DNA of 64,000 nucleotides from Methylobacterium nonmethylotrophicum (GTDB taxonomy: Bacteria > Pseudomonadota > Alphaproteobacteria > Rhizobiales > Beijerinckiaceae), in assembly GCF_004745635.1 (NCBI RefSeq), contig NZ_SRLB01000015.1, positions 62,001 to 126,000 of the forward strand, given 5' to 3'. The position numbers and the translations under genes are program-made. How positions within the stretch are numbered: position 1 is the first letter of the stretch; each line of letters opens with the position of its first letter. A model generated the notes under the pieces. That model searched no databases and was not told where the DNA came from. It saw nothing but the letters and a program-made list of their open reading frames with translations. This document shows positions 19,737 through 29,852 of the stretch, in pieces.

Positions 19737-20360
19737 ATGCGGAACGAGGAACGGCGGGAGCGGCTGCGCACGGCGCTGATCGACGCGGCGGAGCGCACCA
19801 TCGCGGCGCACGGCCTGTCGGCCCTCAAGGCCCGGGACCTGGCCAAGGAGGTCGGCTGCGCGCTCGGCGCAATCTACACGGCATTTCCCGACCTCGACGC
19901 CCTGATCCTGGCGGTGAACCTGCGCACCCTGGCCCTCTTCGACCGGGCGATCGCCGAGGTGCGCCTCGCGCCGGAGCCGGAGGGGCCGGCGACGCCGGCC
20001 GAGCGGGAGGCCGCGATCGATACCCTGGTGCGGCTGGCCGTCGCCTACCTGCACTTCGCCGCCTCGAACCCGGCGCGCTGGCGCGCCCTCTTTCAGCACC
20101 GGATGACCGGGGCGCTTCCCGACTGGTACCTGGTCGAGCAGGGGCGGCTGTTCCACGCCATCGAGGCCCCGTTGCGGGTGCTGCGCCCCGACCTGTCGGA
20201 GACCGAGCGGGCCCTTCTCGCCCGCTCGCTGTTCTCCGCCACCCACGGCCTTGTCAGCCTCGGCCTCGACGAGAAGCTGATGGCGCTGAGCGAGCGGGTG
20301 CTGCGGGGGCAGATCGAGACCGTGGTGCGGGCGCTGGGAAAGGGATTGGCGAGGGAGTGA
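19737..20360 (+). CDS. TetR-family transcriptional regulator
   Basis: A 207-aa repressor. The N-terminal HTH is seen at about residues 14-55 (ALIDAAERTIAAHGLSALK, then DLAKEVGCALGAIYTAFPDL). The C-terminal ligand domain contains ARWRALFQHRM and a WYLVEQGRLF segment and resembles the WHG/TetR_C branch. The ATG at 19737 follows an aggagg ribosome site; longer readings run through the operators and are rejected. Likely role: repress the PspA-YiaA unit and itself through the three upstream repeats. The inducer is unknown. Confidence 0.88.
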   Translation: MRNEERRERLRTALIDAAERTIAAHGLSALKARDLAKEVGCALGAIYTAFPDLDALILAVNLRTLALFDRAIAEVRLAPEPEGPATPAEREAAIDTLVRLAVAYLHFAASNPARWRALFQHRMTGALPDWYLVEQGRLFHAIEAPLRVLRPDLSETERALLARSLFSATHGLVSLGLDEKLMALSERVLRGQIETVVRALGKGLARE

Positions 20361-20418
20361 GAGTCTCTGGTCCCTGTCGGACTGTTGAAATTGACAGGAT
20401 GAGACAGGCCAACGGCCG

Positions 20419-20766
20419 TTAAGTTGAACTGAAAGAAGAAATCAATTCTTCAATCGCCTGCATCTCAGCCTCGATCCGGCTTGCCTCCTCTGGGTGATGC
20501 TCCATCGCGCGCAGAAGGTTGGTCATGACTCGGCTCGGCATGACCTCGCCACTCTCATATTTCCGGAAGGAGCGAGGACCACCGCCCAGGATCTCGCTTG
20601 CCGTCATCTGCGACAGGCCGAGCGTCTTGCGAACGCGGGCCACCTCCGCCGGCGTCGCGAGGCCTTCGACTTCCGCTTTGAGCGCCATCAGCGCGCGATC
20701 GGAAACCTTGAGATCCTCGCGCGAATGGATGCCTTCGCCGCTGGCGTCGCAGTACCAGCCTGGCAT
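20419..20766 (-). CDS. MqsA-like antitoxin, zinc-finger half missing
   Basis: A 115-aa protein matching the C-terminal part of MqsA/YgiT-type regulators: MPGWYCDASGEGIHSREDL, a linker, and an XRE helix-turn-helix (VRKTLGLSQMTASEILGGG, then FRKYESGEVMPS). In the same frame upstream of the ATG, codons for VVISYKGRTRDIA fit the family, but a TGA closes the frame before any CxxC zinc-binding motif. The 5' part therefore seems lost. No MqsR-like toxin is adjacent. It may still bind DNA. No good ribosome site was seen. Confidence 0.65.
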   Translation of the reverse strand: MPGWYCDASGEGIHSREDLKVSDRALMALKAEVEGLATPAEVARVRKTLGLSQMTASEILGGGPRSFRKYESGEVMPSRVMTNLLRAMEHHPEEASRIEAEMQAIEELISSFSST

Positions 20767-20897
20767 CGCGATATCCCGGGTACGGCCTTTGTAGGAGATG
20801 ACGACCGGACGCGTGGCTGATCGGCGGTCGCGCCGTCAGCCAATCGGTCATGGGAGAGCGTGATGCAGGGAGCTGTAAGCAGTCGGAACCGCGCTCC

Positions 20898-21584
20898 CTA
20901 CCACGGCACCGTCTCCCCCCGATAATCCAGATAGGCGCAGCCCCGCTGCCCGAGCCGCCCCTCGATCACCTCCGCCATCCCCTCGGCGCTGGTGGCGACA
21001 TCGATGTCGGCCGCAGGCCCGCCCATGTCGGTGCGCACCCAGCCCGGATGCATCAGCACGGTGCCGAAGGGCGCGTCGCGGTGGCGGGCCGAAAAGGATC
21101 GGGTCAGGGTGTTGAGGGCGGCCTTGCTCGCCCGGTAGCTCTCCCAGGTGCCGCCCTCGTTGAGCGACACGCTGCCGAGGATCGAGCTCATCAGCACCAT
21201 CAGGCCGCCCGGGGCGACCGTCCCCGCGAAGGCCTCGGCGAAGCGGACCGGGCTCACGGCGTTGGTCTCGTAGACCTTGAGCGCGGTCGCCCGGTCGCCC
21301 TGCGGCAGCGGCACGTGGGCGCCGTCGGCGATGCCCGCCACGACGAAGACGACGTCGAAGCTCCGTCCCGCGAGGGCGTCGCGCAAGGACGCCACGGCCG
21401 CGTCGTCGTCGATGTCGACCCGGGCGATCTCGGGCGCGACCGGGCTCAGGGACGCGAGCGCCGGCGCCTCGCCCCGCGCCGTGGCGGTCACGGCCCAGCC
21501 GCGGGCGAGGAAGGCCCGCACCAGCCCGAGACCCAAGCCCCGCGAGGCCCCGACGATCAGCGCGCTGCGTTCCTGCTTGGCCAT
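20898..21584 (-). CDS. Short-chain dehydrogenase/reductase
   Basis: A 228-aa Rossmann-fold enzyme of the SDR superfamily: nucleotide-binding [11 protein letters not shown] at residues 11-21, VVAGIADG in place of NNAG, and catalytic YRASK near 150 with an upstream Ser in MSSILGS. It resembles CsgA/C-factor-like SDRs acting on unknown carbonyls. The ATG at 21584 has a strong ribosome site (caggaga). It lies 62 bp downstream of the large sensor kinase gene on the same strand. Confidence 0.88.
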   Translation of the reverse strand: MAKQERSALIVGASRGLGLGLVRAFLARGWAVTATARGEAPALASLSPVAPEIARVDIDDDAAVASLRDALAGRSFDVVFVVAGIADGAHVPLPQGDRATALKVYETNAVSPVRFAEAFAGTVAPGGLMVLMSSILGSVSLNEGGTWESYRASKAALNTLTRSFSARHRDAPFGTVLMHPGWVRTDMGGPAADIDVATSAEGMAEVIEGRLGQRGCAYLDYRGETVPW

Positions 21585-21646
21585 GGCGGTCTCCTGCGTC
21601 GGTTCCGGCGAGGGAGAAGTAGGGCTCTGGCCGCCGCGGCAAGCGG

Positions 21647-24600
21647 TCAGGCGGCGTCGGCCGGAAGCGGCGCGCCGGCCGCCCGCGCGGCGCTCCAGCG
21701 CTCCACCGTCGCGAGCAGCTCGTCGGGACGGAACGGCTTGCCGACATGGTCGTCCATGCCGGCGGCACGGAACTGCGCGACCTGCTGCGGCAGCACGTTG
21801 GCGGTCAGCGCGACGATCGGCAGGCGGCTCGCCGGGGGGCCGAGCTCGCGGATGTGGCGCGTCGCGGTGAGGCCGTCCATGCCGGGCATCTGCACGTCCA
21901 TCAGCACCAGGTCGTGCGGCCCCGCCTGCACCGCCGAGATCGCCTCGGCGCCGTCGCCCACCACCGTCACGTGGTGGCCGCGGCGCTCCAGGATGGCGCA
22001 GGCGATCTCCTGGTTGATCGGGCTGTCCTCGACGAGAAGGATCCGGGCCGGCCGCGCGAGCGGCGCCGGCGCCGGCTGTGCCCGGGCCGCCGCGTCGTCG
22101 GCCGCCTCCGCCAGGGGCACGGCGAACCAGAAGGTCGAGCCCGCGCCCGGCCGGCTCTCGACCCCGATCTCGCCGCCCATGGTCTCGACCAGCCGCCGGC
22201 TGATCGCCAGGCCGAGGCCGGTGCCGCCGAAGCGGCGCTGGATCGAGCCGTCGACCTGGCTGAACCGCTGGAACAGGCGGCCGTGCTGCTCCGCCGGGAT
22301 GCCGATGCCGGTGTCGCTGACCGCGACCCGCAGGGTGTGGCGCCCGTCCGCGAGCGGCGTGCTCGCCAGCCGCAGGGTGACGCGGCCCGCGGGCGTGAAC
22401 TTGATCGCGTTGTTGAGGAGGTTGAGCAGGACCTGGCGCAGCCGGTCCGGATCGCCGACGAGGCGGGGGGCGAGGCGCGGATCGGCCCGCACCGTCAGCG
22501 CCAGGCGCTTGGCATCGGCGGTGGTGCGGACGATCGAGACCGCGGTGTCGGCGAGCGCCGCCGGGGCGAAGGGCTGCGGGTCGAGGTCGATCTGGCCGGC
22601 CTCGATCTTCGAGAAGTCGAGGACGTCGTTGACCACCGTCAGCAGGGCCTGGCCCGCCTCCTGGATGCGCGCGGCGCTGCGGGCCTGCGCCGGCGGCAGG
22701 CTGCCGTCCTGCAGGAGAAGCTCGGCGTAGCCGATCACCCCGTTGAGCGGCGTGCGGATCTCGTGGGACATCGTGGCCAGGAACTCGGTCTTGGCGGCGC
22801 TCGCCGTCTCTGCCTGGCGCTGCGCGGCCTCGGCCTGGCGCAGCGCGGCTTCCGCTTGGCGCTGCGCGGCTTCGGCCTGCCGGCGCGCCGCCTCCGCGAC
22901 GCGGTTGGCGTCCAGCACGGCGAGCTCGCGCTGCTTGCGCTCGGTCACGTCCGAGAAGGTGCGGATCGCCCCGCCCTCGGCGAGGCGCACGGTGCGCACC
23001 TCGAGCACGGTGCCGTTCGGCCGGGCGCGCTCGTAGACCGGGGGCGCGCCGAGCAGGTCGCCCTGGAGCTTGAGCCACGGCTCGCGCTCGGGCCGCGCAT
23101 CGCCGAACTCGCCGCTGGCGTTCTGCCAGGCCACCAGGTCGGCGAAGGCCGGCTTGCTGTGGCGGTAGTCCGGCGGCAGGCCGAGGAGGTCGACCGCGCG
23201 CTCGTTGCAGAGCTGGACGATCCCGTCGGCGTCGATCACCAGCACGCCCTGGTCCATGTTGGCCAGGGTCGCGTCGAGCAGCGCCGTCTTGTGCCGCAGG
23301 CCCGTCTCGGCCGCCCGCCGCGCCGTGATGTCGGTGAGGGTGCGCAGCACCCCGCCCTCGGCCGTGCGGGCGTTGTGGACCTCCAGGACCGTCCCGTTCG
23401 GGCGCGTGCGCTCGTAGCGCGCGCCGAGGACCGCGAGGTTGCCGGCCGCGATCGCCCGCTCGAAGGCGGGATCGACCGCGGCGTATTCCCCCGCCGCGTT
23501 GAGGACGCGCCGCATCTCCGCGCTCGACGGCCGCGCGGCCAGGAAGGCGGGATCGAGGTCGAGGAGCTCGGACAGCCGCCGGTTGGCGACCGCCACCGTG
23601 CCGCCCGCATCGACCATGATCAGGCCCTGGTCCATGGCGTCGAGGGTCGTCGTGAGGACGGCTTCCTTCGCGACGAGCTCCCGGGTGCGCGCGGCGATCC
23701 GGTCCTCGAGGTCGGCGTTGCTCCGACGCAGGGCGTCGGCCTGCCGGTGCAGGGTCGCGGAGGTCTGCGCCAGCACCGCCCCGACCTCGTTCACCTCCCG
23801 GATCGGGGTGACCGGCGGGGCCAGCAGGGCGCCGCGGCCGAGATCGGCGGCTGCCCGCGCCAGCAGGGTCTTGGCGAGCAGGATCCGGCGGCCGACGAGG
23901 GCCGAGGCGACGAGCGCGATGAACCCGAGGCCGAGGATGACCGGTGCCAGCACCATGACGGAGGTGGCGAAGGGGGCCTGGAGCGCCGCCTGCGCGATCC
24001 CGATCGTCACCGTCCAGCCCGAGAGCGCCGAGCGGTGATGCGTGCCGAAGACCGGGATGCCGCTGAGGTTGCGGCCCGACCACCGGCCCGTCGGTCCGGT
24101 CACCGTGCCGAAGCCCGGCAGGGGCTTGCCGGCCGCCGCGTCGGTGTCGACCGACCGGCCGATGATCGTGCCGGTGCGGTCGGCGACCGAGCCGGAATAG
24201 GGTGCGGTCACGCCCGAATCCCGCAGGAAATCCCCGAAGAGCGAGGCCGGCAGGCTGGCGTTCAGGAAATAGGCCAGCGTGCCGTCACGCCAGACCGGCA
24301 CCGTGACGACGATCGTCGGCGTGCCGGCGGCGTTGCGGAAGAGGCCGGAGATCGCCGGCGCGCCGGTCTCCCGCACGATCCGGCCGGTCTCGAGGACCAC
24401 CCGCGGCAGGGGCGTGCCCCAGGGCAGCCGGGTGTTCACGCGCTGCTGCCCGTCGGGGTCGCACAGGACGACGTTCACCCGCTGCAGGCTGACCAGCTCC
24501 CGCGCCTGCCGGTCGAACCGGGCGAAGTCGCCGGCCTCGAGCGCCGGCGAGGTGGCGAGCGCCTGCAGCATCGCGATCTGGCCGGTGAGGAAGCGGTCGA

Positions 24601-24823
24601 TCTGCTCGACCGCGTGCGCGTTCAGGGTCGCGGTCCGCTCCTCCATCCTGGCCTGCTCGGCCTGGACCCAGCTCTGGGCCAGGAGCCCGATGATGACGAG
24701 CGCCGGCACGAGCAGCGCGACCGCGAGCGCGGTGACGTGGGCCCAGAGGGGACGGGCGCGGAAGCCGGACGCCGCCTCGCCGGCGCGGGTTGTCTCGTGA
24801 TCGACCACTGTCCACCGGCCCAA
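21647..24823 (-). CDS. Hybrid sensor histidine kinase with dual PAS and receiver domain
   Basis: A 1058-aa membrane kinase. A TM helix (about 28-50) precedes an extracytoplasmic Cache-like sensor (about 50-275), with a second TM near 280-305. Two PAS-like domains follow (about 380-490 and 505-620). A coiled coil of four RQAEAAx heptads (about 640-670) leads to the DHp domain with [10 protein letters not shown] (His about 686). The ATPase has [16 protein letters not shown] and GGTGLGLAI, and a receiver (about 925-1040) carries its phospho-Asp in LVLMDVQMP. No separate Hpt or regulator gene is nearby; the signal is unknown. The downstream SDR may be cotranscribed. Confidence 0.9.
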   Translation of the reverse strand: MGRWTVVDHETTRAGEAASGFRARPLWAHVTALAVALLVPALVIIGLLAQSWVQAEQARMEERTATLNAHAVEQIDRFLTGQIAMLQALATSPALEAGDFARFDRQARELVSLQRVNVVLCDPDGQQRVNTRLPWGTPLPRVVLETGRIVRETGAPAISGLFRNAAGTPTIVVTVPVWRDGTLAYFLNASLPASLFGDFLRDSGVTAPYSGSVADRTGTIIGRSVDTDAAAGKPLPGFGTVTGPTGRWSGRNLSGIPVFGTHHRSALSGWTVTIGIAQAALQAPFATSVMVLAPVILGLGFIALVASALVGRRILLAKTLLARAAADLGRGALLAPPVTPIREVNEVGAVLAQTSATLHRQADALRRSNADLEDRIAARTRELVAKEAVLTTTLDAMDQGLIMVDAGGTVAVANRRLSELLDLDPAFLAARPSSAEMRRVLNAAGEYAAVDPAFERAIAAGNLAVLGARYERTRPNGTVLEVHNARTAEGGVLRTLTDITARRAAETGLRHKTALLDATLANMDQGVLVIDADGIVQLCNERAVDLLGLPPDYRHSKPAFADLVAWQNASGEFGDARPEREPWLKLQGDLLGAPPVYERARPNGTVLEVRTVRLAEGGAIRTFSDVTERKQRELAVLDANRVAEAARRQAEAAQRQAEAALRQAEAAQRQAETASAAKTEFLATMSHEIRTPLNGVIGYAELLLQDGSLPPAQARSAARIQEAGQALLTVVNDVLDFSKIEAGQIDLDPQPFAPAALADTAVSIVRTTADAKRLALTVRADPRLAPRLVGDPDRLRQVLLNLLNNAIKFTPAGRVTLRLASTPLADGRHTLRVAVSDTGIGIPAEQHGRLFQRFSQVDGSIQRRFGGTGLGLAISRRLVETMGGEIGVESRPGAGSTFWFAVPLAEAADDAAARAQPAPAPLARPARILLVEDSPINQEIACAILERRGHHVTVVGDGAEAISAVQAGPHDLVLMDVQMPGMDGLTATRHIRELGPPASRLPIVALTANVLPQQVAQFRAAGMDDHVGKPFRPDELLATVERWSAARAAGAPLPADAA
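22804..22887. repeat. Four 21-bp units encoding RQAEAAx heptads
   Basis: Inside the kinase gene, four near-identical 21-bp units encode [21 protein letters not shown] and RQAETA-, one heptad each, just before the phospho-acceptor helix. Confidence 0.8.
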
Positions 24824-24985
24824 CGACCTTGCGACCGCCGCAAGCCGATCGTCTGTACGGCAGACAGATGAAAAAGGCTGTCGTTGATAAGGCGGTAACC
24901 GTTATACGGCGACCGATCATTCAATATAGGTCGCGCCGCGCCCGAACTAAGCCGTTTGGCAGAAGGGCGGCGGTGGCATCCGGGA

Positions 24986-25558
24986 TCAATCCATGTCCCG
25001 GGTCGCGTCGACGCCGTCGAGCCCGGCCTCGAGGTCGTCCTCGGCGTCGGATTCGTGCGCCTCGAGGCCGGCCGCCTCGGCGAGGTTGCGGGCGGCCCGG
25101 CGCAGGAGCTTGCGCAGGCGCCGGCGCTCCTTGTTGTCGAAGCCCCCCAGCATCTCGGCCTCGACCTCGTCCCAGATGCCCTCGATCGCCGCCGCCTTGG
25201 CCATGCCGGCCTCGGTCAGGCGCACCCGCACGATGCGGCCGTCGCCGGCCTCGGTCCGGCGCTCGACGACGCCCATGGCGGCGAGCCGCGTGATGGTCTT
25301 CGAGGCGGTGGGCGGGCGCACCCGCAGGGTGGCGGCGAGGTCGCCCATGGTCATGGTGCCGGCGGCGGCCAGCGCCTGCACCACCTGCTCCTGGCCGGCG
25401 AAGAGGTCGAGCTCCGCCAGCCGGTCGCCGATGCGGCCGCGATGGAGCCGCGCGGCCTGCATCAGGGCCCAGCCGACGCTCTTGGCGCCGGGAGGCCGGA
25501 GGCGCTTGGCCGCCCGGCGCGGCGCGTCCACGGCCAAAGCCTGCTCGCCCGCTGCCAT
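24986..25558 (-). CDS. MarR-family transcriptional regulator
   Basis: A 190-aa winged-helix protein: LDLFAGQEQVVQALAAAG, then the recognition region LRVRPPTASKTITRLAAMG and the wing RRTEAGDGRIVRVRLTEAG, as in MarR. The C-terminal ~60 residues are charged and acidic (ESDAEDDLEAGLDG), longer than usual. The ATG at 25558 is preferred over upstream starts, which add Arg/Gly-rich sequence. It is divergent from the creatininase-family gene, a possible target. The effector is unknown. Confidence 0.85.
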   Translation of the reverse strand: MAAGEQALAVDAPRRAAKRLRPPGAKSVGWALMQAARLHRGRIGDRLAELDLFAGQEQVVQALAAAGTMTMGDLAATLRVRPPTASKTITRLAAMGVVERRTEAGDGRIVRVRLTEAGMAKAAAIEGIWDEVEAEMLGGFDNKERRRLRKLLRRAARNLAEAAGLEAHESDAEDDLEAGLDGVDATRDMD

Positions 25559-25757
25559 GACGCGACGCCCCTGTTCTCGAGACAGAATCCTGCCGCCCGG
25601 GCGCGGCGAGCGCAAGGGCGGCCGGGGAGGGCGCCGAGCGCCGCCCCCGGCCGCACATGCCAGCCGGCCTGTGACGCCTGGATGACGCCGGCCGGGTTTT
25701 CGGCCCGCGCCGCCGCGGCCTATGCTGGGACGACGCGCGAGACGAGGAGCGAACCGC

Positions 25758-26561
25758 ATGCCGGCCCGGCCCTGGGGCGACCTGACCACCGAGGAGTGCC
25801 GCGGCGGTGCGCTTGCCGGCAGCGTCGCGGTGCTGCCGGTGGCGGCGATCGAGCAGCACGGCCCGCACCTGCCGCTCGCCACCGACGCGATCATCGCCGA
25901 GGGCTACCTGGCGCGGGTCATGGACCTCGTCCCCGACGACCTCGACGTGCGGGTGCTGCCGGTGCAGCAGGTCGGCCTGTCGATCGAGCACGCGGACTTC
26001 CCCGGCACCCTGACCCTGAGCCCCGAGACGGCGCTCAAGGCCTGGACCGGGATCGGCGCCGGGGTGGCGCGGGCGGGCTGCGGCCGGCTCGTCATCGTCT
26101 CCTCGCATGGCGGCAACAGCGCGCTCATCGACCTCGTCGCGCTCGAATTGCGCGGCCGGCACGGGATGGTGGCGGTCACCACCGCCTGGAGCCGCTTCGG
26201 CGCCCCGCCCAGGCTCCTCCCCGAGGACGAGCTGCGCCACGGCATCCATGGCGGCGGCCTCGAAACGGCCCTGATGCTGGCGTTGCGGCCCGACCTGGTG
26301 CGGCGCGAGGCGATCCGCGACTTCGTGCCGGCGACCCGCGCGATGGAGCGGGACTTCACCCACCTGCGCGCCGGCCGCCCGGCCGCTCTCGCCTGGCACG
26401 CCCAGGACCTCAACCCGGCGGGCGCCATCGGCGACGCGCGCCTCGGCACCGCGGAGGCCGGCCGCGCCCTCCTCGATCACGGCGCCCGCGCCTTCGTGGC
26501 GCTCCTGCGCGACGTCGCCCGCTTCGCCCTCCCCGGGCCGGTCTCCCGCCGGGAGGATTGA
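25758..26561 (+). CDS. Creatininase-family metal-dependent amidohydrolase
   Basis: A 267-aa member of the creatininase/MftE-like fold. The metal-site motif [16 protein letters not shown] is at about residues 32-47 (Glu, His, Asp ligands), SSHGGN at about 115, and a late Glu in GGLETALML. Substrates in the family range from creatinine to formamidopyrimidines, so the specificity is open. The start has a ribosome site (gaggagc). It lies 76 bp before the CobW-type GTPase on the same strand and faces a MarR gene. Confidence 0.82.
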   Translation: MPARPWGDLTTEECRGGALAGSVAVLPVAAIEQHGPHLPLATDAIIAEGYLARVMDLVPDDLDVRVLPVQQVGLSIEHADFPGTLTLSPETALKAWTGIGAGVARAGCGRLVIVSSHGGNSALIDLVALELRGRHGMVAVTTAWSRFGAPPRLLPEDELRHGIHGGGLETALMLALRPDLVRREAIRDFVPATRAMERDFTHLRAGRPAALAWHAQDLNPAGAIGDARLGTAEAGRALLDHGARAFVALLRDVARFALPGPVSRRED

Positions 26562-26637
26562 TACACTATATCACCGCTCTCCCCGCTGCTCCGGCGGCGG
26601 CCCCGCGACCGGTTTCGCTGCAAGAAGACGCCCCCGC

Positions 26638-27600
26638 ATGTCCGACAAGATCCCCGTCACGGTGCTCACCGGCTATCTCGGCGCCGGCAAGACCACGCTC
26701 CTCAACCGCATCCTCACCGAGCCGCACGGCAAGCGCTACGCGGTGATCGTCAACGAGTTCGGCGAGATCGGCATCGACAACGACCTCGTGGTCGGCGCCG
26801 ACGAGGAAGTGTTCGAGATGAACAACGGCTGCATCTGCTGCACCGTGCGCGGCGACCTGATCCGCATCATGGACGGGCTGATGAAGCGCAAGGGCAAGTT
26901 CGACGCGATCATCGTCGAGACCACCGGCCTCGCCGACCCGGCGCCGGTCGCCCAGACCTTCTTCGTCGACCAGGATGTCGGCGAGGCCGCCCGCCTCGAC
27001 GCGGTGGTGACGGTGGCCGACGCCAAGTGGCTGTCCGAGCGCCTGAAGGACGCCCCCGAGGCCAAGAACCAGGTCGCCTTCGCGGACGTGATCCTGCTCA
27101 ACAAGGCCGACCTCGTCGACGAGGCGGGCCTCGACAGCGTCGAGCGCCAGATCCGGGCGATCAACCCCTCCGCCGAGATCCACCGCACCCAGCACTGCGC
27201 GGTGCCGATCGAGACCGTGCTCGACCGCAAGGCCTTCGACCTCTCGCGCATCATCGAGGTCGAGCCCGAGTTCCTGGAGGAGGGCCACCATCACCACCAT
27301 TCCGACGAGATCCAGTCGGTCTCGGCGCGGCTGAAGGGGCCGGTCGATCCCAACAAGTTCATGCCGTGGATCTCCGACCTGACCCAGGTCCAGGGCCCGG
27401 ACATCCTGCGCTGCAAGGGCATCGTCAGCTTCCCGGACGAGCCGCGCCGCTTCGTCTTCCAGGGCGTGCACATGATCCTCGATGGCGACCTGCAGGACGA
27501 GTGGAAGCCCGGCGACCCGCGCGAGTCCCGCGTGGTGTTCATCGGCCGCAACCTCGATCCGGAGCAGATCCGGAAAGGGTTCGAGGCCTGCCGGGCCTGA
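26638..27600 (+). CDS. CobW/YjiA-type G3E GTPase, putative metal chaperone
   Basis: A 320-aa P-loop GTPase. Walker A is in [14 protein letters not shown] (residues 9-22), the G3E metal motif CICC at about 65-68, Walker B-like VETTGLADP, and NKAD near 155. A His-rich stretch ([11 protein letters not shown], about 214-224) and a C-terminal CobW_C domain follow. Proteins of this type deliver zinc or cobalt to client enzymes using GTP. The upstream metal-dependent creatininase-family enzyme is a conceivable client, an inference from spacing only. No Zur box was recognised. Confidence 0.9.
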   Translation: MSDKIPVTVLTGYLGAGKTTLLNRILTEPHGKRYAVIVNEFGEIGIDNDLVVGADEEVFEMNNGCICCTVRGDLIRIMDGLMKRKGKFDAIIVETTGLADPAPVAQTFFVDQDVGEAARLDAVVTVADAKWLSERLKDAPEAKNQVAFADVILLNKADLVDEAGLDSVERQIRAINPSAEIHRTQHCAVPIETVLDRKAFDLSRIIEVEPEFLEEGHHHHHSDEIQSVSARLKGPVDPNKFMPWISDLTQVQGPDILRCKGIVSFPDEPRRFVFQGVHMILDGDLQDEWKPGDPRESRVVFIGRNLDPEQIRKGFEACRA

Positions 27601-27688
27601 GCGGACGCGGTCGCCGCTTGCCCGGAGCGACCGACCTTTGCGCTTTCGCTGCCCGGACGGCCGTGCTACAGCCTCGGCCGTCCGTTGA

Positions 27689-27875
27689 GGATCGCGGGAG
27701 AGACCGGCCCCGGGCCGGCACCGAAGGGGAAAGGCGCGCCAGCCGTGCTGGGCGCCGAAGCTCTCAGGTCAAAGGACCGCGATCCAGAGGGCACTCTGGA
27801 GAGGGCGCACGTCGCCCGCCGATGGAGCAAGCCGGGTGCGGACCCGGCGAATCTCTCAGGCAACCCGAACAGAGT
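27689..27875 (+). ncRNA. Tandem glycine riboswitch
   Basis: Two glycine aptamers lie head to tail in the dadA leader. Aptamer 1 opens at 27689 with ggatcgcgggagagac and closes with ctctcaggtcaaaggaccgcgatcc (read as two parts around 27770), the outer helix pairing ggatcgcg with cgcgatcc. Aptamer 2 runs from about 27786 (agagggcactctggagagg) through gccgatggagcaagcc to aatctctcaggcaacccgaacagag near 27875. These are the conserved gcv-type core segments. The switch ends 38 bp before the dadA ATG. Confidence 0.9.
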
Positions 27876-27912
27876 TCCAACCCCTGCCACCCGCCTTCAG
27901 TCGGCGGGAAGG

Positions 27913-29199
27913 ATGGAACGCGTGTCGGGACAAAAGACCTCCTTCGACCTCATTGTGCTCGGCGCCGGCGTCGTCGGCACCGCCACCGCCTACTGGGCGG
28001 CGCGGGCCGGCCTCTCGGTCTGCGTGATCGACCGCCAGGGCGGCGCGGGGCTCGAGACCAGCTACGCCAATGGCGGCCAGATCTCGGTGAGCCACGCCGA
28101 GCCCTGGGCGAACCCTTCCGCACCCCTCAAGGTGATGAAGTGGCTGTTCGACGCGCGTGCGCCGCTCCTCTTCACTCCCCGCCTCGACCGGCATCAATGG
28201 TCGTGGATCGCCGGCTTCCTGCGCAACTGCACGCCGGAGCGGGCGCGGCGCAACACCGTCGAGATCGTGCGGCTCGGCGCCTATAGCCGCGCCAAGCTGC
28301 AGGAGATCCGCGCCGCCGAGAACCTGGCCTACGCCGAGAAGACGCTCGGCATCCTGCACTTCTACCGCGACGCGAAGGAGTTCGAGGCCGCCAAGCCCGT
28401 GGCCGAGCTGATGCGCCAGCACGGCTGCGAGCGCCGGGTGGTCTCCCGCGACGAGGTGCTGGCGATCGAGCCCGCCTTCGCGCACGCCATCGAGGACATC
28501 GTCGGTGCCACCTACACGGCGGAGGACGAGAGCGGCGACGCCCGCGCCTTCACCCAGGCCCTCGCCGCCCGCACCGCCGCCATGGGGGCGACCTTCCTGT
28601 ACGGCTCGGAGGCGACGAAGCTGCTGCTCTCCCCCGGCGGTGATCGGATCATCGGCGTCGAGGCGATGGTGGCGGGCGGGCACCAGCGGCTTGACGCCCC
28701 GAACGTCGTGGTGTCGCTCGGCGCCTGGTCGGCGCCGTTCCTGCGCCGCTACGGCGTCAACCTCGCGATCTACCCGGCCAAGGGCTACTCGGTCTCGATC
28801 CCGATCGAGGGCCAGAACGGCGCGCCGCAGGTCAGCCTGACCGACGACGAGCATAAGCTGGTCTACTCGAATCTCGGCACCCACCTGCGGGTCGCCGGAA
28901 CCGCCGAACTGTCGGGCTACACCCGCCACCTCGACGCCGAGCGGGTCGCGGCGATCCTGGAGAACGCCCGGCGCACCTTCCCGCATGCCGGCAACTTCGC
29001 CGCCGCCACCGCCTGGAGCGGGCTGCGCCCGACCACGCCCTCGAACGTGCCCTATCTCGGCCGCACCCGCATCCGTGGCCTCGTGCTCAACACCGGCCAC
29101 GGCACGCTCGGCTGGACCATGGCGGCGGGCTCCGGCCGCATCGCCGCCGACCTGGTGACCGAGCGCGAGACCGAGATCCCGGCGCCGCTGGCGGCGTGA
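27913..29199 (+). CDS. dadA: D-amino acid dehydrogenase, riboswitch-controlled
   Basis: A 428-aa FAD-dependent oxidoreductase of the DadA/DAO family: dinucleotide-binding VLGAGVVGTATAYWAARAG at about residues 13-31, ETSYANGGQISVSHAEPWANP characteristic of DadA, and a C-terminal NTGHGTLGWTMAAGSGRI. It oxidises D-amino acids to 2-oxo acids and ammonia, passing electrons to the respiratory chain. The ATG at 27913 follows gggaagg; GTG 27922 is possible. The glycine riboswitch upstream implies that glycine, or a related substrate, sets its expression. No alanine racemase is adjacent. Confidence 0.9.
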   Translation: MERVSGQKTSFDLIVLGAGVVGTATAYWAARAGLSVCVIDRQGGAGLETSYANGGQISVSHAEPWANPSAPLKVMKWLFDARAPLLFTPRLDRHQWSWIAGFLRNCTPERARRNTVEIVRLGAYSRAKLQEIRAAENLAYAEKTLGILHFYRDAKEFEAAKPVAELMRQHGCERRVVSRDEVLAIEPAFAHAIEDIVGATYTAEDESGDARAFTQALAARTAAMGATFLYGSEATKLLLSPGGDRIIGVEAMVAGGHQRLDAPNVVVSLGAWSAPFLRRYGVNLAIYPAKGYSVSIPIEGQNGAPQVSLTDDEHKLVYSNLGTHLRVAGTAELSGYTRHLDAERVAAILENARRTFPHAGNFAAATAWSGLRPTTPSNVPYLGRTRIRGLVLNTGHGTLGWTMAAGSGRIAADLVTERETEIPAPLAA

Positions 29200-29201
29200 G
29201 C

Positions 29202-29238
29202 GGGCGGCTCCCGGCGCGATTGCCGCCGGGAGCCGCCC
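29202..29238. terminator. Strong hairpin between convergent dadA and HhH gene
   Basis: A perfect 14-bp stem (29202-29215 with 29225-29238, arm gggcggctcccggc) and 9-nt loop fill the gap between two convergent genes. No clear T-run, but stem strength and location fit a bidirectional terminator. Confidence 0.6.
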
Positions 29239-29852
29239 TACCGCACCGTGACCTGGTCCTTGATCCGGTCGTAGGTCGCGCGGCTCAGGACACGCTTCGA
29301 CAGGAGCTCGCTGGGCGAGGCGTAGGGTCGCCGGGCGATGATCGCCTTGCCGATCATGCCGCCGCCCCGCAGGCCGTTGAGCTCCGCCAGGCTGGCGGTG
29401 TTGAGGTCGATCGTCCCGGCGGCCGGCGCCTCGGCGGCGGTCCTTTCCGCGGGCGGCAGGTCCGCGGGAGCCGGCGGGGCGAAGACCGGGGGAGGGACGG
29501 GCAGGGCCGCCGCGGTCTGCGCCGGGGCGGGGCTCGAGGGCGGGGCGGGGCTCGGAGGGGGGGCATAGCTCGGGGCGGGCGCCGGGTTCGGGGCCCTGGC
29601 CGTCTCGGCCGCCGGCGGCTGGCGCGGCGGCGCCGACTCGGCCGGTCGCGGGCCCGGATAGACCGAGCGCACCGGATCCTCGCCCGCGGGCGCGGCGGGA
29701 GGCTGGCCGGTCCGGCCGGCGCCGGACACCTTGGGCGGCTCCGAGAGGTTGGGTCCCGTGGCGCGCGGCATCAGCAGCTGCCACAGCCCGGCGAGCCCGG
29801 CCGCCAGCACGACGATGACGAGGGCGCGGGTGATGGCCGAACCGGTCAGCAT
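29238..29852 (-). CDS. Helix-hairpin-helix protein with membrane anchor and Pro-rich linker
   Basis: A 204-aa protein. An N-terminal membrane helix (about 8-28) is followed by ~115 residues very rich in Pro and Ala, and then a C-terminal HhH/ComEA-like domain (TIDLNTASLAELNGLRGGG, then IIARRPYASPSELLSKRVLS). The layout suggests an anchored, periplasm-facing domain on a flexible tether. ComEA-type domains bind DNA, but many HhH proteins of this size have no proven function. It has no competence genes beside it. Confidence 0.7.
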   Translation of the reverse strand: MLTGSAITRALVIVVLAAGLAGLWQLLMPRATGPNLSEPPKVSGAGRTGQPPAAPAGEDPVRSVYPGPRPAESAPPRQPPAAETARAPNPAPAPSYAPPPSPAPPSSPAPAQTAAALPVPPPVFAPPAPADLPPAERTAAEAPAAGTIDLNTASLAELNGLRGGGMIGKAIIARRPYASPSELLSKRVLSRATYDRIKDQVTVR

